Source of the DNA: Anaerolineae bacterium
Lineage (GTDB): Bacteria; Chloroflexota; Anaerolineae; JAADDB01
Length of the DNA stretch: 64,000 nt
Assembly (NCBI GenBank): GCA_015490995.1
Contig: WFWT01000128.1
Coordinates: 1-64,000, forward strand
Reading direction: 5' to 3'
Shown: positions 42,533 to 51,226 of the stretch, piece by piece
Numbering within the stretch: position 1 is the stretch's first letter
How the letters are laid out: each line of letters begins with the position of its first letter
The notes under the pieces: generated by a model
What the model was told of the DNA's origin: nothing
The model's database searches: none
What the model saw: the letters and a program-made list of their open reading frames with translations, nothing else
Translations under genes and position numbers: made by a program

Positions 42533-42574
42533 TAGTCTAAGCTATCATAGTTTAAACTATGATAGCTTAGACTA
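42533..42574. promoter_or_regulatory. Perfect 42-bp AT-rich palindrome made of three 15-bp units
   Basis: Bases 42533-42553 are the exact reverse complement of 42554-42574. Only 12 of 42 bases are G or C, in a GC-rich region. It also reads as three near-palindromic 15-base units at 42531, 42546 and 42561 (second unit CATAGTTTAAACTAT). A compound operator for a dimeric regulator of the divergent cox and ATPase genes is plausible. A cruciform or mobile-element site is an alternative. Confidence 0.85.
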
Positions 42575-42720
42575 CTGCTCGGCCGCGCCGGTTCTTGTAG
42601 GATAAAGGCGATGACGAAGAGAAACGGCCGGGTAAAGGGGGAAAACAAACGAGGAACTACACGTTGTGTGCGGACTGCGTCCGCCCCCTCTTCCGTTCCC
42701 CCTTCTGCCGTCGCTTTCCA

Positions 42721-42748
42721 TTGCCCAGAGCTGTCGTTGCTGTAGAAA
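42721..42748 (+). promoter_or_regulatory. Weak candidate promoter of the ATPase gene
   Basis: TTGCCC (42721-42726), a 16-base spacer and TAGAAA (42743-42748), 35 bases before the ATG. It matches the consensus only in part. The rest of the 575-base gap 42209-42783 holds the cox promoter, repeat copy 1 and the palindrome. Confidence 0.3.
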
Positions 42749-42783
42749 TCACAGAGGTCAAGTACTCCTAATGGGGAGGTGCC

Positions 42784-44181
42784 ATGTTCACCAACAGAGA
42801 ACGGGAATTGGAGGTCCTGGAACAACGCTATGCCTCGGACAGGGCAGAGTTGTTTATCCTCTACGGACGCCGACGTGTAGGTAAGACGGAACTCTTACGC
42901 GAGTTCTGTCGTGACAAACGCCACATTTTCTACGTCGCTGACTTAGGCACGGAGGCTACGGCCCTGGCAGAATTCACACGCCGGATAAGCGTCTTTGCTT
43001 ACGGCCGCCCTGATGCCATCAGCCCGTTCGCCTCATGGGATGCCGCCTTCGAGTTCCTCGTCCCCTACGCCAACGAGGAGCGGTTGGTTGTCGTCCTCGA
43101 TGAGTTCACGTACCTCATTCAGATCAACTCCGCCATCCCCTCCATCCTCCAACGTCTGTGGGATACCCGGCTAAAGGATACCCGCATCATGCTTATTCTC
43201 TGTGGCTCCTACGTGGGCATGATGGAACAACACGTGTTAGCCTATCGCGCGCCCCTGTACGGACGGCGTACCGGCCAGTGGAAGTTGGCCCCGCTGGACT
43301 TCTGGGCAGCCCAAGCGTTCTTTCCTCGCCTCAACGCCGAGGACAAGGTACGAGCATTTGCTGTCTTGGGAGGTATCCCGGCTTACTTAGTCCACTTCCA
43401 GAATGCAGACGATTTAGGGACAGCCATCGCGGAGAACATCCTTAGGCCGGGGGTCTTTCTCTACGAGGAGCCCCGCTTCCTGCTCCTGGAGGAACTGCGC
43501 GAACCGCACAAGTATTTCGCCATTTTGGAGGCTATTGCCGGCGGAAAAACGCGGCACAACGAAATTGCCCAAGCCGCGGGCATCAACACATCATCCCTGC
43601 GTTTCTACCTGGACACCCTGCAAGAAATGGATCTGGTAGAACGGGTCGTGCCCGCTACCGTGGAGAAACCGCACAAATACAAGCGGGCTATCTATCGGCT
43701 TAAGGATAACTTCTTCCGTTTTTGGTTCCGGTTTGTCTATCCCAACCGGTCCATCCTGGAAGGAGGGGATGTGGCTTACGTACAACGCCACGTGACACGT
43801 TTCCTCGACGAGTTCACGACCCTCATATTCGAGGACATTTCCAGGCAATATGTCATGAGGCTCTATCACACAGGACGTTTGACGTGGGTGCCGGAGCGCG
43901 TGGGCGCATGGTGGGACGGCAGGGAGGAAATCGACGTTGTAGCCATTAACTTCCGCGAGGGCCACGTTCTCGTTGGCGAGTGTAAATGGTCGACACGTCC
44001 GGTAGGGATGAACGTATTGCAGGCTCTCATGGCCAAAGCGGGAAGGCTTCCCCTGGCTAGGGGGCAAGAGGTGACTTATGCCCTCTTCTCGCGCACAGGA
44101 TTTACACATGAGGTACAACAATATGCTAAGGCGGGAGGGAACGTAGTATTGGTAGGATTGGAGGACATCGTTAGGGGGTGA
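42784..44181 (+). CDS. Archaeal-type ATPase with C-terminal DUF234 domain
   Basis: 465-residue STAND-like ATPase of the ATPase_2/AAA family. Walker A is LYGRRRVGKTELLREF, Walker B is LVVVLDEFTYLIQ and sensor 1 is IMLILCGSYVGMM. A winged helix follows (about 250-305, RHNEIAQAAGINTSSLRFYL). The C-terminal DUF234 domain has EEIDVVAINFREGHVLVGEC followed by KWS, the D-x(n)-E-x-K pattern of PD-(D/E)XK nucleases. GGGGAGG lies 4 bases before the ATG. Such genes are frequent in archaea and thermophiles, often single and mobile; the cellular role is unknown. It is bracketed by the 37-bp direct repeats. Confidence 0.85.
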   Translation: MFTNRERELEVLEQRYASDRAELFILYGRRRVGKTELLREFCRDKRHIFYVADLGTEATALAEFTRRISVFAYGRPDAISPFASWDAAFEFLVPYANEERLVVVLDEFTYLIQINSAIPSILQRLWDTRLKDTRIMLILCGSYVGMMEQHVLAYRAPLYGRRTGQWKLAPLDFWAAQAFFPRLNAEDKVRAFAVLGGIPAYLVHFQNADDLGTAIAENILRPGVFLYEEPRFLLLEELREPHKYFAILEAIAGGKTRHNEIAQAAGINTSSLRFYLDTLQEMDLVERVVPATVEKPHKYKRAIYRLKDNFFRFWFRFVYPNRSILEGGDVAYVQRHVTRFLDEFTTLIFEDISRQYVMRLYHTGRLTWVPERVGAWWDGREEIDVVAINFREGHVLVGECKWSTRPVGMNVLQALMAKAGRLPLARGQEVTYALFSRTGFTHEVQQYAKAGGNVVLVGLEDIVRG

Positions 44182-44238
44182 GGACCGCGGCCTCCCATAG
44201 CGCCGGGATGCCTTAGGAGTCCATTGCCATCACCACTA

Positions 44239-44275
44239 CCGGAGCGGCCGTGCCAAACGCTCATCCAGCAGAAAG
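44239..44275. repeat. 37-bp direct repeat, copy 2
   Basis: Second copy, one mismatch from 42447-42483, 57 bases after the ATPase gene. On the minus strand the frame starting at an ATG near 44318 reads GAFLLDERLARPLR and stops right after the repeat. It may be a remnant of a repeated gene family. Confidence 0.9.
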
Positions 44276-44422
44276 GCGCCTGCACCGTTCCTGTGTGCCC
44301 TCATTGAGGAAAGGCAGAACGTTGCTCAAGCTCGGGTTTTATGGCACGATATGCGCAACAAGGTGGGCGCGTGCCACCGCTCTTCCATACATCCAGGCAA
44401 ATTCGTAAGGAGGAGGCGCGCG

Positions 44423-44896
44423 ATGACGCAAAGCGGCCACATCGAGGGGGTCGAGATTAAACGTTTGGTGACCCACCAAGACGCACGCGGTTTCTTCCGG
44501 GAAATCATTCGCGTGACCGACCCCTTTTTTGCAGAGGGGTTTGCTCAATGGAGCCACAGCCGCATGTTCGCTGGTGTGGCCAAAGCGTGGCACATCCACT
44601 GGAAGCAGGTAGACTGGTGGTACGTCCCGATCGGAAACGTGAAAGTGGCCCTTTACGACCTTCGGCCGGAGTCACCCACGTACCGGACGTTGCAGGAGGT
44701 ATATATGGGTGACAACTATGACCCCATCGTGCTGAAGATCCCGCCCGGCGTTGCCCATGGGGTAAAAGTCCTCAGCGGCGAAGCTCACCTGTTCTACATT
44801 ACCTCTCGAGTGTATGATCCGGAGGATGAGGGCCGCATCCCCCATGACGACCCGGACATCGGATACGATTGGACGGCTTTGCCACCTATTAAATAG
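44423..44896 (+). CDS. RmlC-like cupin (dTDP-4-dehydrorhamnose 3,5-epimerase family)
   Basis: 157-residue cupin resembling the sugar epimerase RmlC, which acts on a dTDP-linked keto-sugar during deoxysugar synthesis. Visible are RLVTHQDARGFFREIIR at the start, AKAWHIHWKQVDWWYVPIGN with the cupin histidines, VALYDLRPESPTY and KIPPGVAHGVKVLSGEAH. The catalytic His-Asp pair of true RmlC is only partly conserved, so the substrate may differ. AGGAGG lies 6 bases before ATG 44423. It precedes the polysaccharide genes by 70 bases. No rmlA, rmlB or rmlD is here. Confidence 0.75.
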   Translation: MTQSGHIEGVEIKRLVTHQDARGFFREIIRVTDPFFAEGFAQWSHSRMFAGVAKAWHIHWKQVDWWYVPIGNVKVALYDLRPESPTYRTLQEVYMGDNYDPIVLKIPPGVAHGVKVLSGEAHLFYITSRVYDPEDEGRIPHDDPDIGYDWTALPPIK

Positions 44897-44966
44897 GGGG
44901 CAGTACAAGCAGATCGATTGACCGCCGGTAGGGCGACTGTACGTTGGAACACCAAGGGGCCTCACC

Positions 44967-46409
44967 ATGGTACAAAGCGTGGCGAAAAACGCGCTGGCTC
45001 TCAGCGTCAACGGTAGTTTACGAGTCCTCTTCGGCATGATTATCCAAATCCTCATCGCGCGGGCGTTGGGAGCTGAGGCGCTGGGTAAATTCGCGGTGAT
45101 GACCGCGTACATTGCCATTTTCCAGGTCATCACCCAGCTGGGATTACCCAATCTACTGGTACGTGAGGTCGCCCGCCACCGGGAGGATGCATCGCGGTAT
45201 TGGTGGACCACCGCGATGGTGTTGTTTCTGGCCGGGGGCGGGGCGTGGGCGTTACAAGTGGGCGTGGCCACCCTGTGGGGACATCCGCCGGATACGTACG
45301 CGATGGTTGTCGTGGCCGGATTAAGCCTGGTGCCCTTTGGCCTGGTCATCACCACCGAGGCTACCCTGCGTGGCCTGGAACGGATGGGCATCATCCCGGC
45401 GGTTCAGATTATCGCTTATACCGTCTACACGTTGGGTGTCCTGGTCACGGTCCTCTGGCGTCTGCCGCTGGTATTCCTAGGATGGTCTATGGTGGCCTTA
45501 CAGGTAACCGGCGCGGGGTTGTACCTGGCTTACCTGTTTTCCCGACAGGTGGTACGACAGCCCCAGGTGGACATCCAGCTGGCCCGAGATCTGCTGCGAC
45601 AGTCCCCGCACTTTTACGGCCTGCCCATGGCGGCCATCGTTCCCAACAGGGTGGGCATCATTATCATTGCCAAGATCATCGGTGAAGAAGCCAGTGGCAT
45701 TTTCAACGCCGCCCAGTTACTGGCGCGCGCCCTCTTCTTCGTGAGCACCGGGTACTCTGAGGCGCTATATCCGGCCTTATCCCGGCTTTTCGTTGCCGGC
45801 AAGGACCGTTTTCGGATGGGAGCCCGCATGGCCACGTATTATGGTCTTGTCTTCAGCGCCGGCCTGGCCCTGGCCATGACCGCCTGGGCTCCTTGGCTGG
45901 TGGGCTGGATCTTCGGCCGCGCGGAGTACCAGCCCGCCATTCCTGTACTGCGCCTTCTGGCCTGGGAGGTCGTGCTCTTCGTGTTGAATGGGGTCCTGGG
46001 CGTGATCGAGATGGCCGTTAACCGACAGGATCTGACCTTTTACATCGCGGTGGCCAAGACGGTTGTGTACACGGCCATCATTGCTCTGGGCACCTACCTG
46101 GGCGGTGTGATGGGCGCGGCCATTGGGACCCTGATAAGTGGCGCGTTCTCCGTAGGATTGCATATCATGGTAGTAAACCACCTGGTGCAGAGCATTCCCT
46201 CGCTGGGGGAATGGCTACGGGGCAGCCTGGCCATCGCCCTCAGCGTGGGTGTCGTCCGTTTAACCGCGCACACACCCCTGTGGGCGGCCGGTATCATCCC
46301 GGTGACCGTCTACGCGGTGGCGCTGGTGCTCTTTGGGGTTGTCCGATACACGGATATCCGGGATTTCTGGGGACATCTCAACCAACGCACACGGGCAATT
46401 GCGCCATGA
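44967..46409 (+). CDS. Polysaccharide flippase (Wzx/MATE-like)
   Basis: 480-residue membrane protein with about 12-14 helices, of the polysaccharide-transport (MOP) superfamily. The start SVAKNALALSVNGSLRVLFG and the repeated FAVMTAYIAIFQVITQLGLP and LLVREVAR segments are typical of flippases. It would move lipid-linked oligosaccharide units across the membrane. The stop overlaps the start of the next gene (ATGA, 46406-46409), and it is followed by glycosyltransferases and a ligase, so the context is strong. Confidence 0.88.
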   Translation: MVQSVAKNALALSVNGSLRVLFGMIIQILIARALGAEALGKFAVMTAYIAIFQVITQLGLPNLLVREVARHREDASRYWWTTAMVLFLAGGGAWALQVGVATLWGHPPDTYAMVVVAGLSLVPFGLVITTEATLRGLERMGIIPAVQIIAYTVYTLGVLVTVLWRLPLVFLGWSMVALQVTGAGLYLAYLFSRQVVRQPQVDIQLARDLLRQSPHFYGLPMAAIVPNRVGIIIIAKIIGEEASGIFNAAQLLARALFFVSTGYSEALYPALSRLFVAGKDRFRMGARMATYYGLVFSAGLALAMTAWAPWLVGWIFGRAEYQPAIPVLRLLAWEVVLFVLNGVLGVIEMAVNRQDLTFYIAVAKTVVYTAIIALGTYLGGVMGAAIGTLISGAFSVGLHIMVVNHLVQSIPSLGEWLRGSLAIALSVGVVRLTAHTPLWAAGIIPVTVYAVALVLFGVVRYTDIRDFWGHLNQRTRAIAP

Positions 46410-48028
46410 CACAACACCGACATACGCCACGAGTGTGTATTATTGGTTGGGACGGAGCCGACTGGCGCATTCTGCGCCCTATGTTGGCGGCCGGTCAGCT
46501 GCCACACCTTGCCCGGCTCCTGGCCCGAGGGCGTTACGGTGATTTGACGTCCACCGTGCCCCCGGTGACCGCGCCGGCGTGGACCACGTTTCTCACCGGG
46601 GTCAACCCAGGACGACATGGCCTCTTCACCTGGCAAGGTCGCCTGAATGAACGTCTAGAGCGCCCCTTTTTAAACGCTTCTCACGTACGTGCACGACGCT
46701 TGTGGAACTGGCTAACCGATGCGGGGGTACGCTCATTGTTCCTGAACGTCCCCCTGACCTATCCCCCTGCTCCCCTGGATGGTGTGCTGGTCAGCGGCAT
46801 GCTCACACCGGGCACCCATGTGACCTTCACCTATCCCCCTGAAGTTAAAGCGCGTCTGCTGGCCGTATTGCCCGAGTATCAACTGGACGTAGAAATGCAA
46901 CACACCGAGCGCGATCGCACCTCCCCCACAGGAATGCGAGCCCACCTAGAAGAAGTATCCCGCGCGACCCGACAACGAGTGGCAGCATGGTTCCTCCTGT
47001 GGGAGGAATACGGTCCCTTTGACGTTGCGATGATCGTCTTCGAAGGGCCTGATCGGGTACAGCACCCCCTCTACGGTTACGCGGCGGATGTGCCTCCTCC
47101 CAACGCGGATGCCCAGTGGCCTGAACGACGGGCGTGGGTGTGGGCATACTACACGTTCCTTGACCAACAGCTGGGCCTTATCTTGGAGGCGCTCTCAGAG
47201 GAGACAACGGTGTTCCTCGTGTCCGACCACGGGTTTGGCCCCCTGGAATGGGAGTTCTGCGTGAACGACTGGCTGGCCACACAGGGGTGGTTGCGCTTTC
47301 ACGACCACGCCCGACACCTGTACGCGCCTTTACGTCCCCTGGCGCGCTGGGCGAAACGGATGTTGCCCCGCCGTTGGGTCCAACGAAGCCGGGAAGCGTT
47401 CGTCGGCCTGAAGGCTGTTGACTGGGCCCACACGGTCGCGTATGGAGGGGGCGTTATGGAGGATGGGATCTGGCTGAACGTAAAAGGGCGAGAGCCCTAC
47501 GGCGTTGTATCACCCGACGAATACGACGCGGTACGAGAGGCCTTGATCCAGGCGCTCCAGGAAGTGACCCTGCCCGATGGGCGTCCTTTGTGCCGCCGGG
47601 TATACCGCCGCGAAGACATCTACCACGGCCCTTATGTGGACATGGCGGCAGATGTTGTGTTGGAACTTAATGAAGGCGTCCGCTTTACCACCCTGCGGGC
47701 CCCTCGCGGGTATTTTCGGGCCGTCCAGCCGGCGGGTCAGGGCACTCACCGACGTCGGGGCATTCTCGCGGTCGCAGGACCACAACTTTCTCCCGGACCG
47801 TTCACCCGTCCTTACACCCTGGCGGACGTCGCTCCGACCGTGCTGGCCCTTTTAGGTATACCTGTACCGGAAGCCGCGTTCGACGGCCGGGTGATGGACG
47901 AAGTGGTCGCCACTTATCACCGCGCCACCGCCCTGCCGGAAACCGAAACGGCCGTGCCCGAAGACTTCTCGCCCGAAGAGGCCGAGCAGATTGAAGCCCA
48001 CCTGCGCGCGTTAGGATATGTGGACTAA
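46406..48028 (+). CDS. AlkP-superfamily phosphodiesterase/nucleotide pyrophosphatase-like protein
   Basis: 540-residue predicted metal-dependent phosphohydrolase of the type I phosphodiesterase group. Metal and nucleophile sites are IIGWDGADWRILRPML (first Asp), TAPAWTTFLTGVNPGRHG (Thr nucleophile region), EGPDRVQHPLYG and LVSDHGFGPL (Asp-His). The later GQGTHRRRGILAVAGP contains another His. No signal peptide is visible, so it probably acts in the cytoplasm or on the membrane face. It sits inside the polysaccharide operon between the flippase and a GT2, overlapping both (ATGA; TAATG). It may act on lipid- or nucleotide-linked sugars; the substrate is unknown. Confidence 0.8.
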   Translation: MTQHRHTPRVCIIGWDGADWRILRPMLAAGQLPHLARLLARGRYGDLTSTVPPVTAPAWTTFLTGVNPGRHGLFTWQGRLNERLERPFLNASHVRARRLWNWLTDAGVRSLFLNVPLTYPPAPLDGVLVSGMLTPGTHVTFTYPPEVKARLLAVLPEYQLDVEMQHTERDRTSPTGMRAHLEEVSRATRQRVAAWFLLWEEYGPFDVAMIVFEGPDRVQHPLYGYAADVPPPNADAQWPERRAWVWAYYTFLDQQLGLILEALSEETTVFLVSDHGFGPLEWEFCVNDWLATQGWLRFHDHARHLYAPLRPLARWAKRMLPRRWVQRSREAFVGLKAVDWAHTVAYGGGVMEDGIWLNVKGREPYGVVSPDEYDAVREALIQALQEVTLPDGRPLCRRVYRREDIYHGPYVDMAADVVLELNEGVRFTTLRAPRGYFRAVQPAGQGTHRRRGILAVAGPQLSPGPFTRPYTLADVAPTVLALLGIPVPEAAFDGRVMDEVVATYHRATALPETETAVPEDFSPEEAEQIEAHLRALGYVD

Positions 48029-49092
48029 TGGCCCCCACAGGACGTGCCATAGAGCTCACCATTGTCACGGTCACCTGGAATTCCGCGACTTATCTGGACC
48101 CGTATTTGACGGCGCTGGAACAACACCTTCGTGATGTCCCGTACGAAGTCATTATCGTGGACAACGCCTCGTCAGACGAGACGGTCACCCAACTAGAAGC
48201 GAAGGGGTTCATACGCGTTTCCCCGAACACCGCCCATCCCCTGCCTGACCACCCATACCTGTTGGTAGTTAACCCGACAAATCTGGGCTTTGCGGCGGCC
48301 AACAACGTGGGGTTGCGGTTAGCCCGGGGCACCTTTGTGTTGTTCCTGAACCCGGACACCGAAGTACAGGCAGGCAGCGTGCAGGAGATGATGGCCTTCT
48401 TGCGCGCCAACCCGGATACGGCAGCGGTAGGTCCCAAGCTCACCCGCCCAGATGGAGTAATCCAGGGGGGAGCCGCGGGTCATGACCCCTCACTGCGCAC
48501 CCTGGTTCACTACAGTCTGGGGTTGTATCGGCTCTCTCCACGCCGGTTTCCCGGCCTGTGGTTGGCCCGCAAACAGTATCTCGCTTCCACTCCCATCGAA
48601 GTGGATTGGATATCAGGGGCCGCGTTGATGACCCGCACCGAACTCGCCCGGCGGGTCGGGGGGTGGCCTGAAGAGTATTTCCTCTACGGCGAGGATATGG
48701 CCTTCTGCCGACACCTGCGCTCGTTTGGCCGCATCGTGTGTTTACCGCGAGCACACGTGATCCACCACATCGGTGGGAGCACCCGCCAGGCAGGGCATGC
48801 GGGGATTGCCCGTAACATTATTGCCCTGGATCAAGACTATCGCTCTCGCTATTCCGCCGCGCACGTGTTTCTCCTCCACCTGATGGGTGCATTAGGATTC
48901 GGTTTACGCTGGGCCTTTGCGTTCTGGAAGGGGAACAGAGCACCGGCAGGCCACAGCGTGCCGGCTCGGCAGTTGTGGCGTGTGTGTACCCTGACCAGCC
49001 TTCGCTGTGCCTGGCAGGCCCTGCGCGGCACACCGCCCTCTCACGCTCCTGTCGAGCTCACTCCCAGCAGGCACACAAAGGAGGGGGTATGA
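48028..49092 (+). CDS. GT2 glycosyltransferase (rhamnosyltransferase-like)
   Basis: 354-residue GT-A fold enzyme. It opens with [20 protein letters not shown] and [11 protein letters not shown], has [16 protein letters not shown], the metal-binding FLNPDTEV (D-x-D equivalent), and [14 protein letters not shown] with the catalytic acid. No membrane segments follow. The start shares its A with the previous stop (TAATG). It adds one sugar in the polysaccharide repeat; the donor is not identifiable. Confidence 0.9.
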   Translation: MAPTGRAIELTIVTVTWNSATYLDPYLTALEQHLRDVPYEVIIVDNASSDETVTQLEAKGFIRVSPNTAHPLPDHPYLLVVNPTNLGFAAANNVGLRLARGTFVLFLNPDTEVQAGSVQEMMAFLRANPDTAAVGPKLTRPDGVIQGGAAGHDPSLRTLVHYSLGLYRLSPRRFPGLWLARKQYLASTPIEVDWISGAALMTRTELARRVGGWPEEYFLYGEDMAFCRHLRSFGRIVCLPRAHVIHHIGGSTRQAGHAGIARNIIALDQDYRSRYSAAHVFLLHLMGALGFGLRWAFAFWKGNRAPAGHSVPARQLWRVCTLTSLRCAWQALRGTPPSHAPVELTPSRHTKEGV

Positions 49093-49832
49093 GAGCCTGG
49101 GTGGAACGGCTCATTCAGCACCTCAAGAGGGATCCTTCCTACATGCTGGATCCTCGCCTGAGCACCGCCGACTTGCTGGGCATTTTGTGGCGCCGGGGAT
49201 GGGCCGTGCTGCGGGGGTTGTGGTGGCGCTGGCGGTTGGGCGCGTGTCATGGCGTGCTCTTCGTCGGCCGCCGGGTGCAAATCTTCCATCCCCGCTACTT
49301 GCACGTGGGGCGCAGCGTGACCATTGAGGATGACGTACGCATTAACGCGCTGAGCCAAGAAGGCGTTTGGCTGGGTGATAACGTCTCCATCGGGCGGTTC
49401 ACCATGATCGAAGCAACCGGCCTTCTGACCCGTCTGGGGAAAGGCGTACGTATCGGTGCGAATTCCAACCTGGGCGATTATAACTTCGTCGGCGGCGCCG
49501 GCGGCGTGATCATTGGCGAGAACGTCCTGGTAGGACAGTACGTTTCCTTTCATCCCCAAAACCACATATTCGTCGATCCTAACGTGCCCATCAAAGCACA
49601 GGGAACAACCCAACAGGGCATCGTCGTGGAGGACGACGTGTGGATCGGCGCGCGGGTCACGATCCTGGACGGGGTGCGCATTGGCCGCGGGGCGGTGATC
49701 GCGGCCGGCGCGGTGGTGACCCATGATGTGCCGCCCTACGCAGTGGTAGGTGGGGTCCCGGCCCGTGTGATCAAGTGGCGTAAAACGCCGGACACGGATC
49801 GGCCCGGTGAGGGAGGAACGTCTGTGCCATGA
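49089..49832 (+). CDS. Hexapeptide-repeat acyltransferase
   Basis: 247-residue left-handed beta-helix transferase of the LbH/WbbJ type, which O-acetylates or acylates sugars. Repeats of the form (I/V)-G-x-x-V run from about residue 70, for example [24 protein letters not shown] and [20 protein letters not shown]. The usual active-site His appears as [10 protein letters not shown]. About 60 residues precede the helix. ATG 49089 overlaps the upstream stop (ATGA); a GGAGG-rich stretch precedes it. It decorates the polysaccharide repeat unit, by context. Confidence 0.9.
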   Translation: MRAWVERLIQHLKRDPSYMLDPRLSTADLLGILWRRGWAVLRGLWWRWRLGACHGVLFVGRRVQIFHPRYLHVGRSVTIEDDVRINALSQEGVWLGDNVSIGRFTMIEATGLLTRLGKGVRIGANSNLGDYNFVGGAGGVIIGENVLVGQYVSFHPQNHIFVDPNVPIKAQGTTQQGIVVEDDVWIGARVTILDGVRIGRGAVIAAGAVVTHDVPPYAVVGGVPARVIKWRKTPDTDRPGEGGTSVP

Positions 49833-51226
49833 CCCCGGTAGGGTTGTTGGTTCTGGTGGCCGGTTTGAGCCTCGGGCTGCTGGGTTTGGCGCTCCTGTGG
49901 CGCCGGTGGCCGACTTTGGCCCTCTTTCTGCTCCTGGTTGGCGTGTACACGAACCGCTACAAGTGGGAAGTAGGCCCCGTCAGCATCCGCACCGAACAGG
50001 TCATTGTACTGTTACTCGGCGGGCTGATCGCCCTGCGCTGGGCCTGGCGAGGTGAACCTATACGTTTTCCCCTGCCAGGAGGATACGCCATCGGGTGGTG
50101 GCTTGCCCTGGCCATGGCCACTGCTCTCTACGCGCCTGCGCCCCTGGGCGTGCTGCGCCACGTGATACGGCTCGGGCTCATGGTGGGCGTGTTTTTTGTA
50201 ACGGTCAATTTGCTGCCTACCTCTCGGGACTGGTACACCTTGGTGCGCGGTCTCTTCTTCCTGGGCCTGTTGGAAGGGGCATGGGGCCTTCTAGCACGTG
50301 TAGTGTACACGTGGGACTTCGGCACGGTGACCTTGGGCGGGTATACGCTCACTGCCCCCCTCAACCTGGGTATTCAGGTTACCACCAGTTTACCGGTCCC
50401 CGTGCCGTACGGCACGCTCGAGGAGGGCAATATTTTCGGCAGCACTATGGGCGCGCTGTTGCTGTTATCCCTAGGCCTGTGGATACAGCCGTTGCCCCCG
50501 ATCTCCCGGCGATGGGCAGCGGTAGGAGTAGGAGTGACGGGATTGGCCTGGTTGCTCAGTCTGGCCCGGGGAGCATGGTTGGGGGTAGTGTTAGTCCTCC
50601 CTCTCTTCTGGGTTTTGGCCCCCCGCAGCGGGACCCAACGCCTCAGCCACATGGGGGTGCTGCTGGTGCTGGCCCCGCTGGCATTGGCAGTTCTTGCAGC
50701 ACTTCTTATTGTGCTCCCTCCCAGCTCACCCATCATTGCCCGTTTACAGACCTTCACCCAACTCAGTGCGGACCCAACCTTTAACCTGCGCATGGAACGG
50801 TGGATTGACGCGTGGAACGACATCCGTCTTCGTCCCTTCATCGGGTGGGGTCCGGGGACGTTCGAGTACCTGCACGGCATTCAACGCTTCGCGCAGGCCT
50901 GGCTCGACTCGTTGACCATCAAGGTCGTCCAGGAAAGTGGGGTTCTGGGATTGTTGTTCTTCTACGGCTTCTGGGCCACGGTAGTCGGAGAGGGCGTACA
51001 CGCGCTGCTGAGTGACCGAGCGTCTCCATATCGGGGCGCGCTATTAGGTCTGGTCGGCGGCGCGGCCGTGCTCTTTCTGGCTTATCACGCGACCGATGCG
51101 ACCTGGCTGGGATTTATGTGGTTGTGGCTGGCCGCGTTGACGGCACATCCTCACAGTTGGTGGGTTTCCTATGAGCAAACCTCTGAACACACCCCACACA
51201 CTGCTGTTCGTTCATTCCAGCAATGA
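49829..51226 (+). CDS. O-antigen ligase/polymerase family protein
   Basis: 465-residue membrane protein with 10-12 helices and a large loop (about 320-370). The loop contains [20 protein letters not shown] followed by [12 protein letters not shown], the Wzy_C signature of O-antigen ligases and polymerases. [13 protein letters not shown] is the usual R-G-x-W-x-G element before it. It would polymerise or ligate the glycan delivered by the flippase. The start overlaps the acyltransferase stop (ATGA). The 3' end overlaps the next gene by 56 bases, unusually long for this cluster. Confidence 0.88.
   Translation: MTPVGLLVLVAGLSLGLLGLALLWRRWPTLALFLLLVGVYTNRYKWEVGPVSIRTEQVIVLLLGGLIALRWAWRGEPIRFPLPGGYAIGWWLALAMATALYAPAPLGVLRHVIRLGLMVGVFFVTVNLLPTSRDWYTLVRGLFFLGLLEGAWGLLARVVYTWDFGTVTLGGYTLTAPLNLGIQVTTSLPVPVPYGTLEEGNIFGSTMGALLLLSLGLWIQPLPPISRRWAAVGVGVTGLAWLLSLARGAWLGVVLVLPLFWVLAPRSGTQRLSHMGVLLVLAPLALAVLAALLIVLPPSSPIIARLQTFTQLSADPTFNLRMERWIDAWNDIRLRPFIGWGPGTFEYLHGIQRFAQAWLDSLTIKVVQESGVLGLLFFYGFWATVVGEGVHALLSDRASPYRGALLGLVGGAAVLFLAYHATDATWLGFMWLWLAALTAHPHSWWVSYEQTSEHTPHTAVRSFQQ

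Noticed and set aside
42318-42533. Minus-strand 71-codon frame containing FLLDECLARPLR
   Set aside because: It runs across the predicted cox promoter and has no ribosome binding site. I kept only the 37-bp repeat inside it as a feature.
42531-42575. Three 15-bp tandem units as a mini CRISPR array
   Set aside because: The units are contiguous with no spacers, and no cas genes are near. An operator-like palindrome is the better reading.
42447-44275. An insertion sequence
   Set aside because: No transposase, no terminal inverted repeats and no short target duplication could be seen; only one pair of direct repeats.
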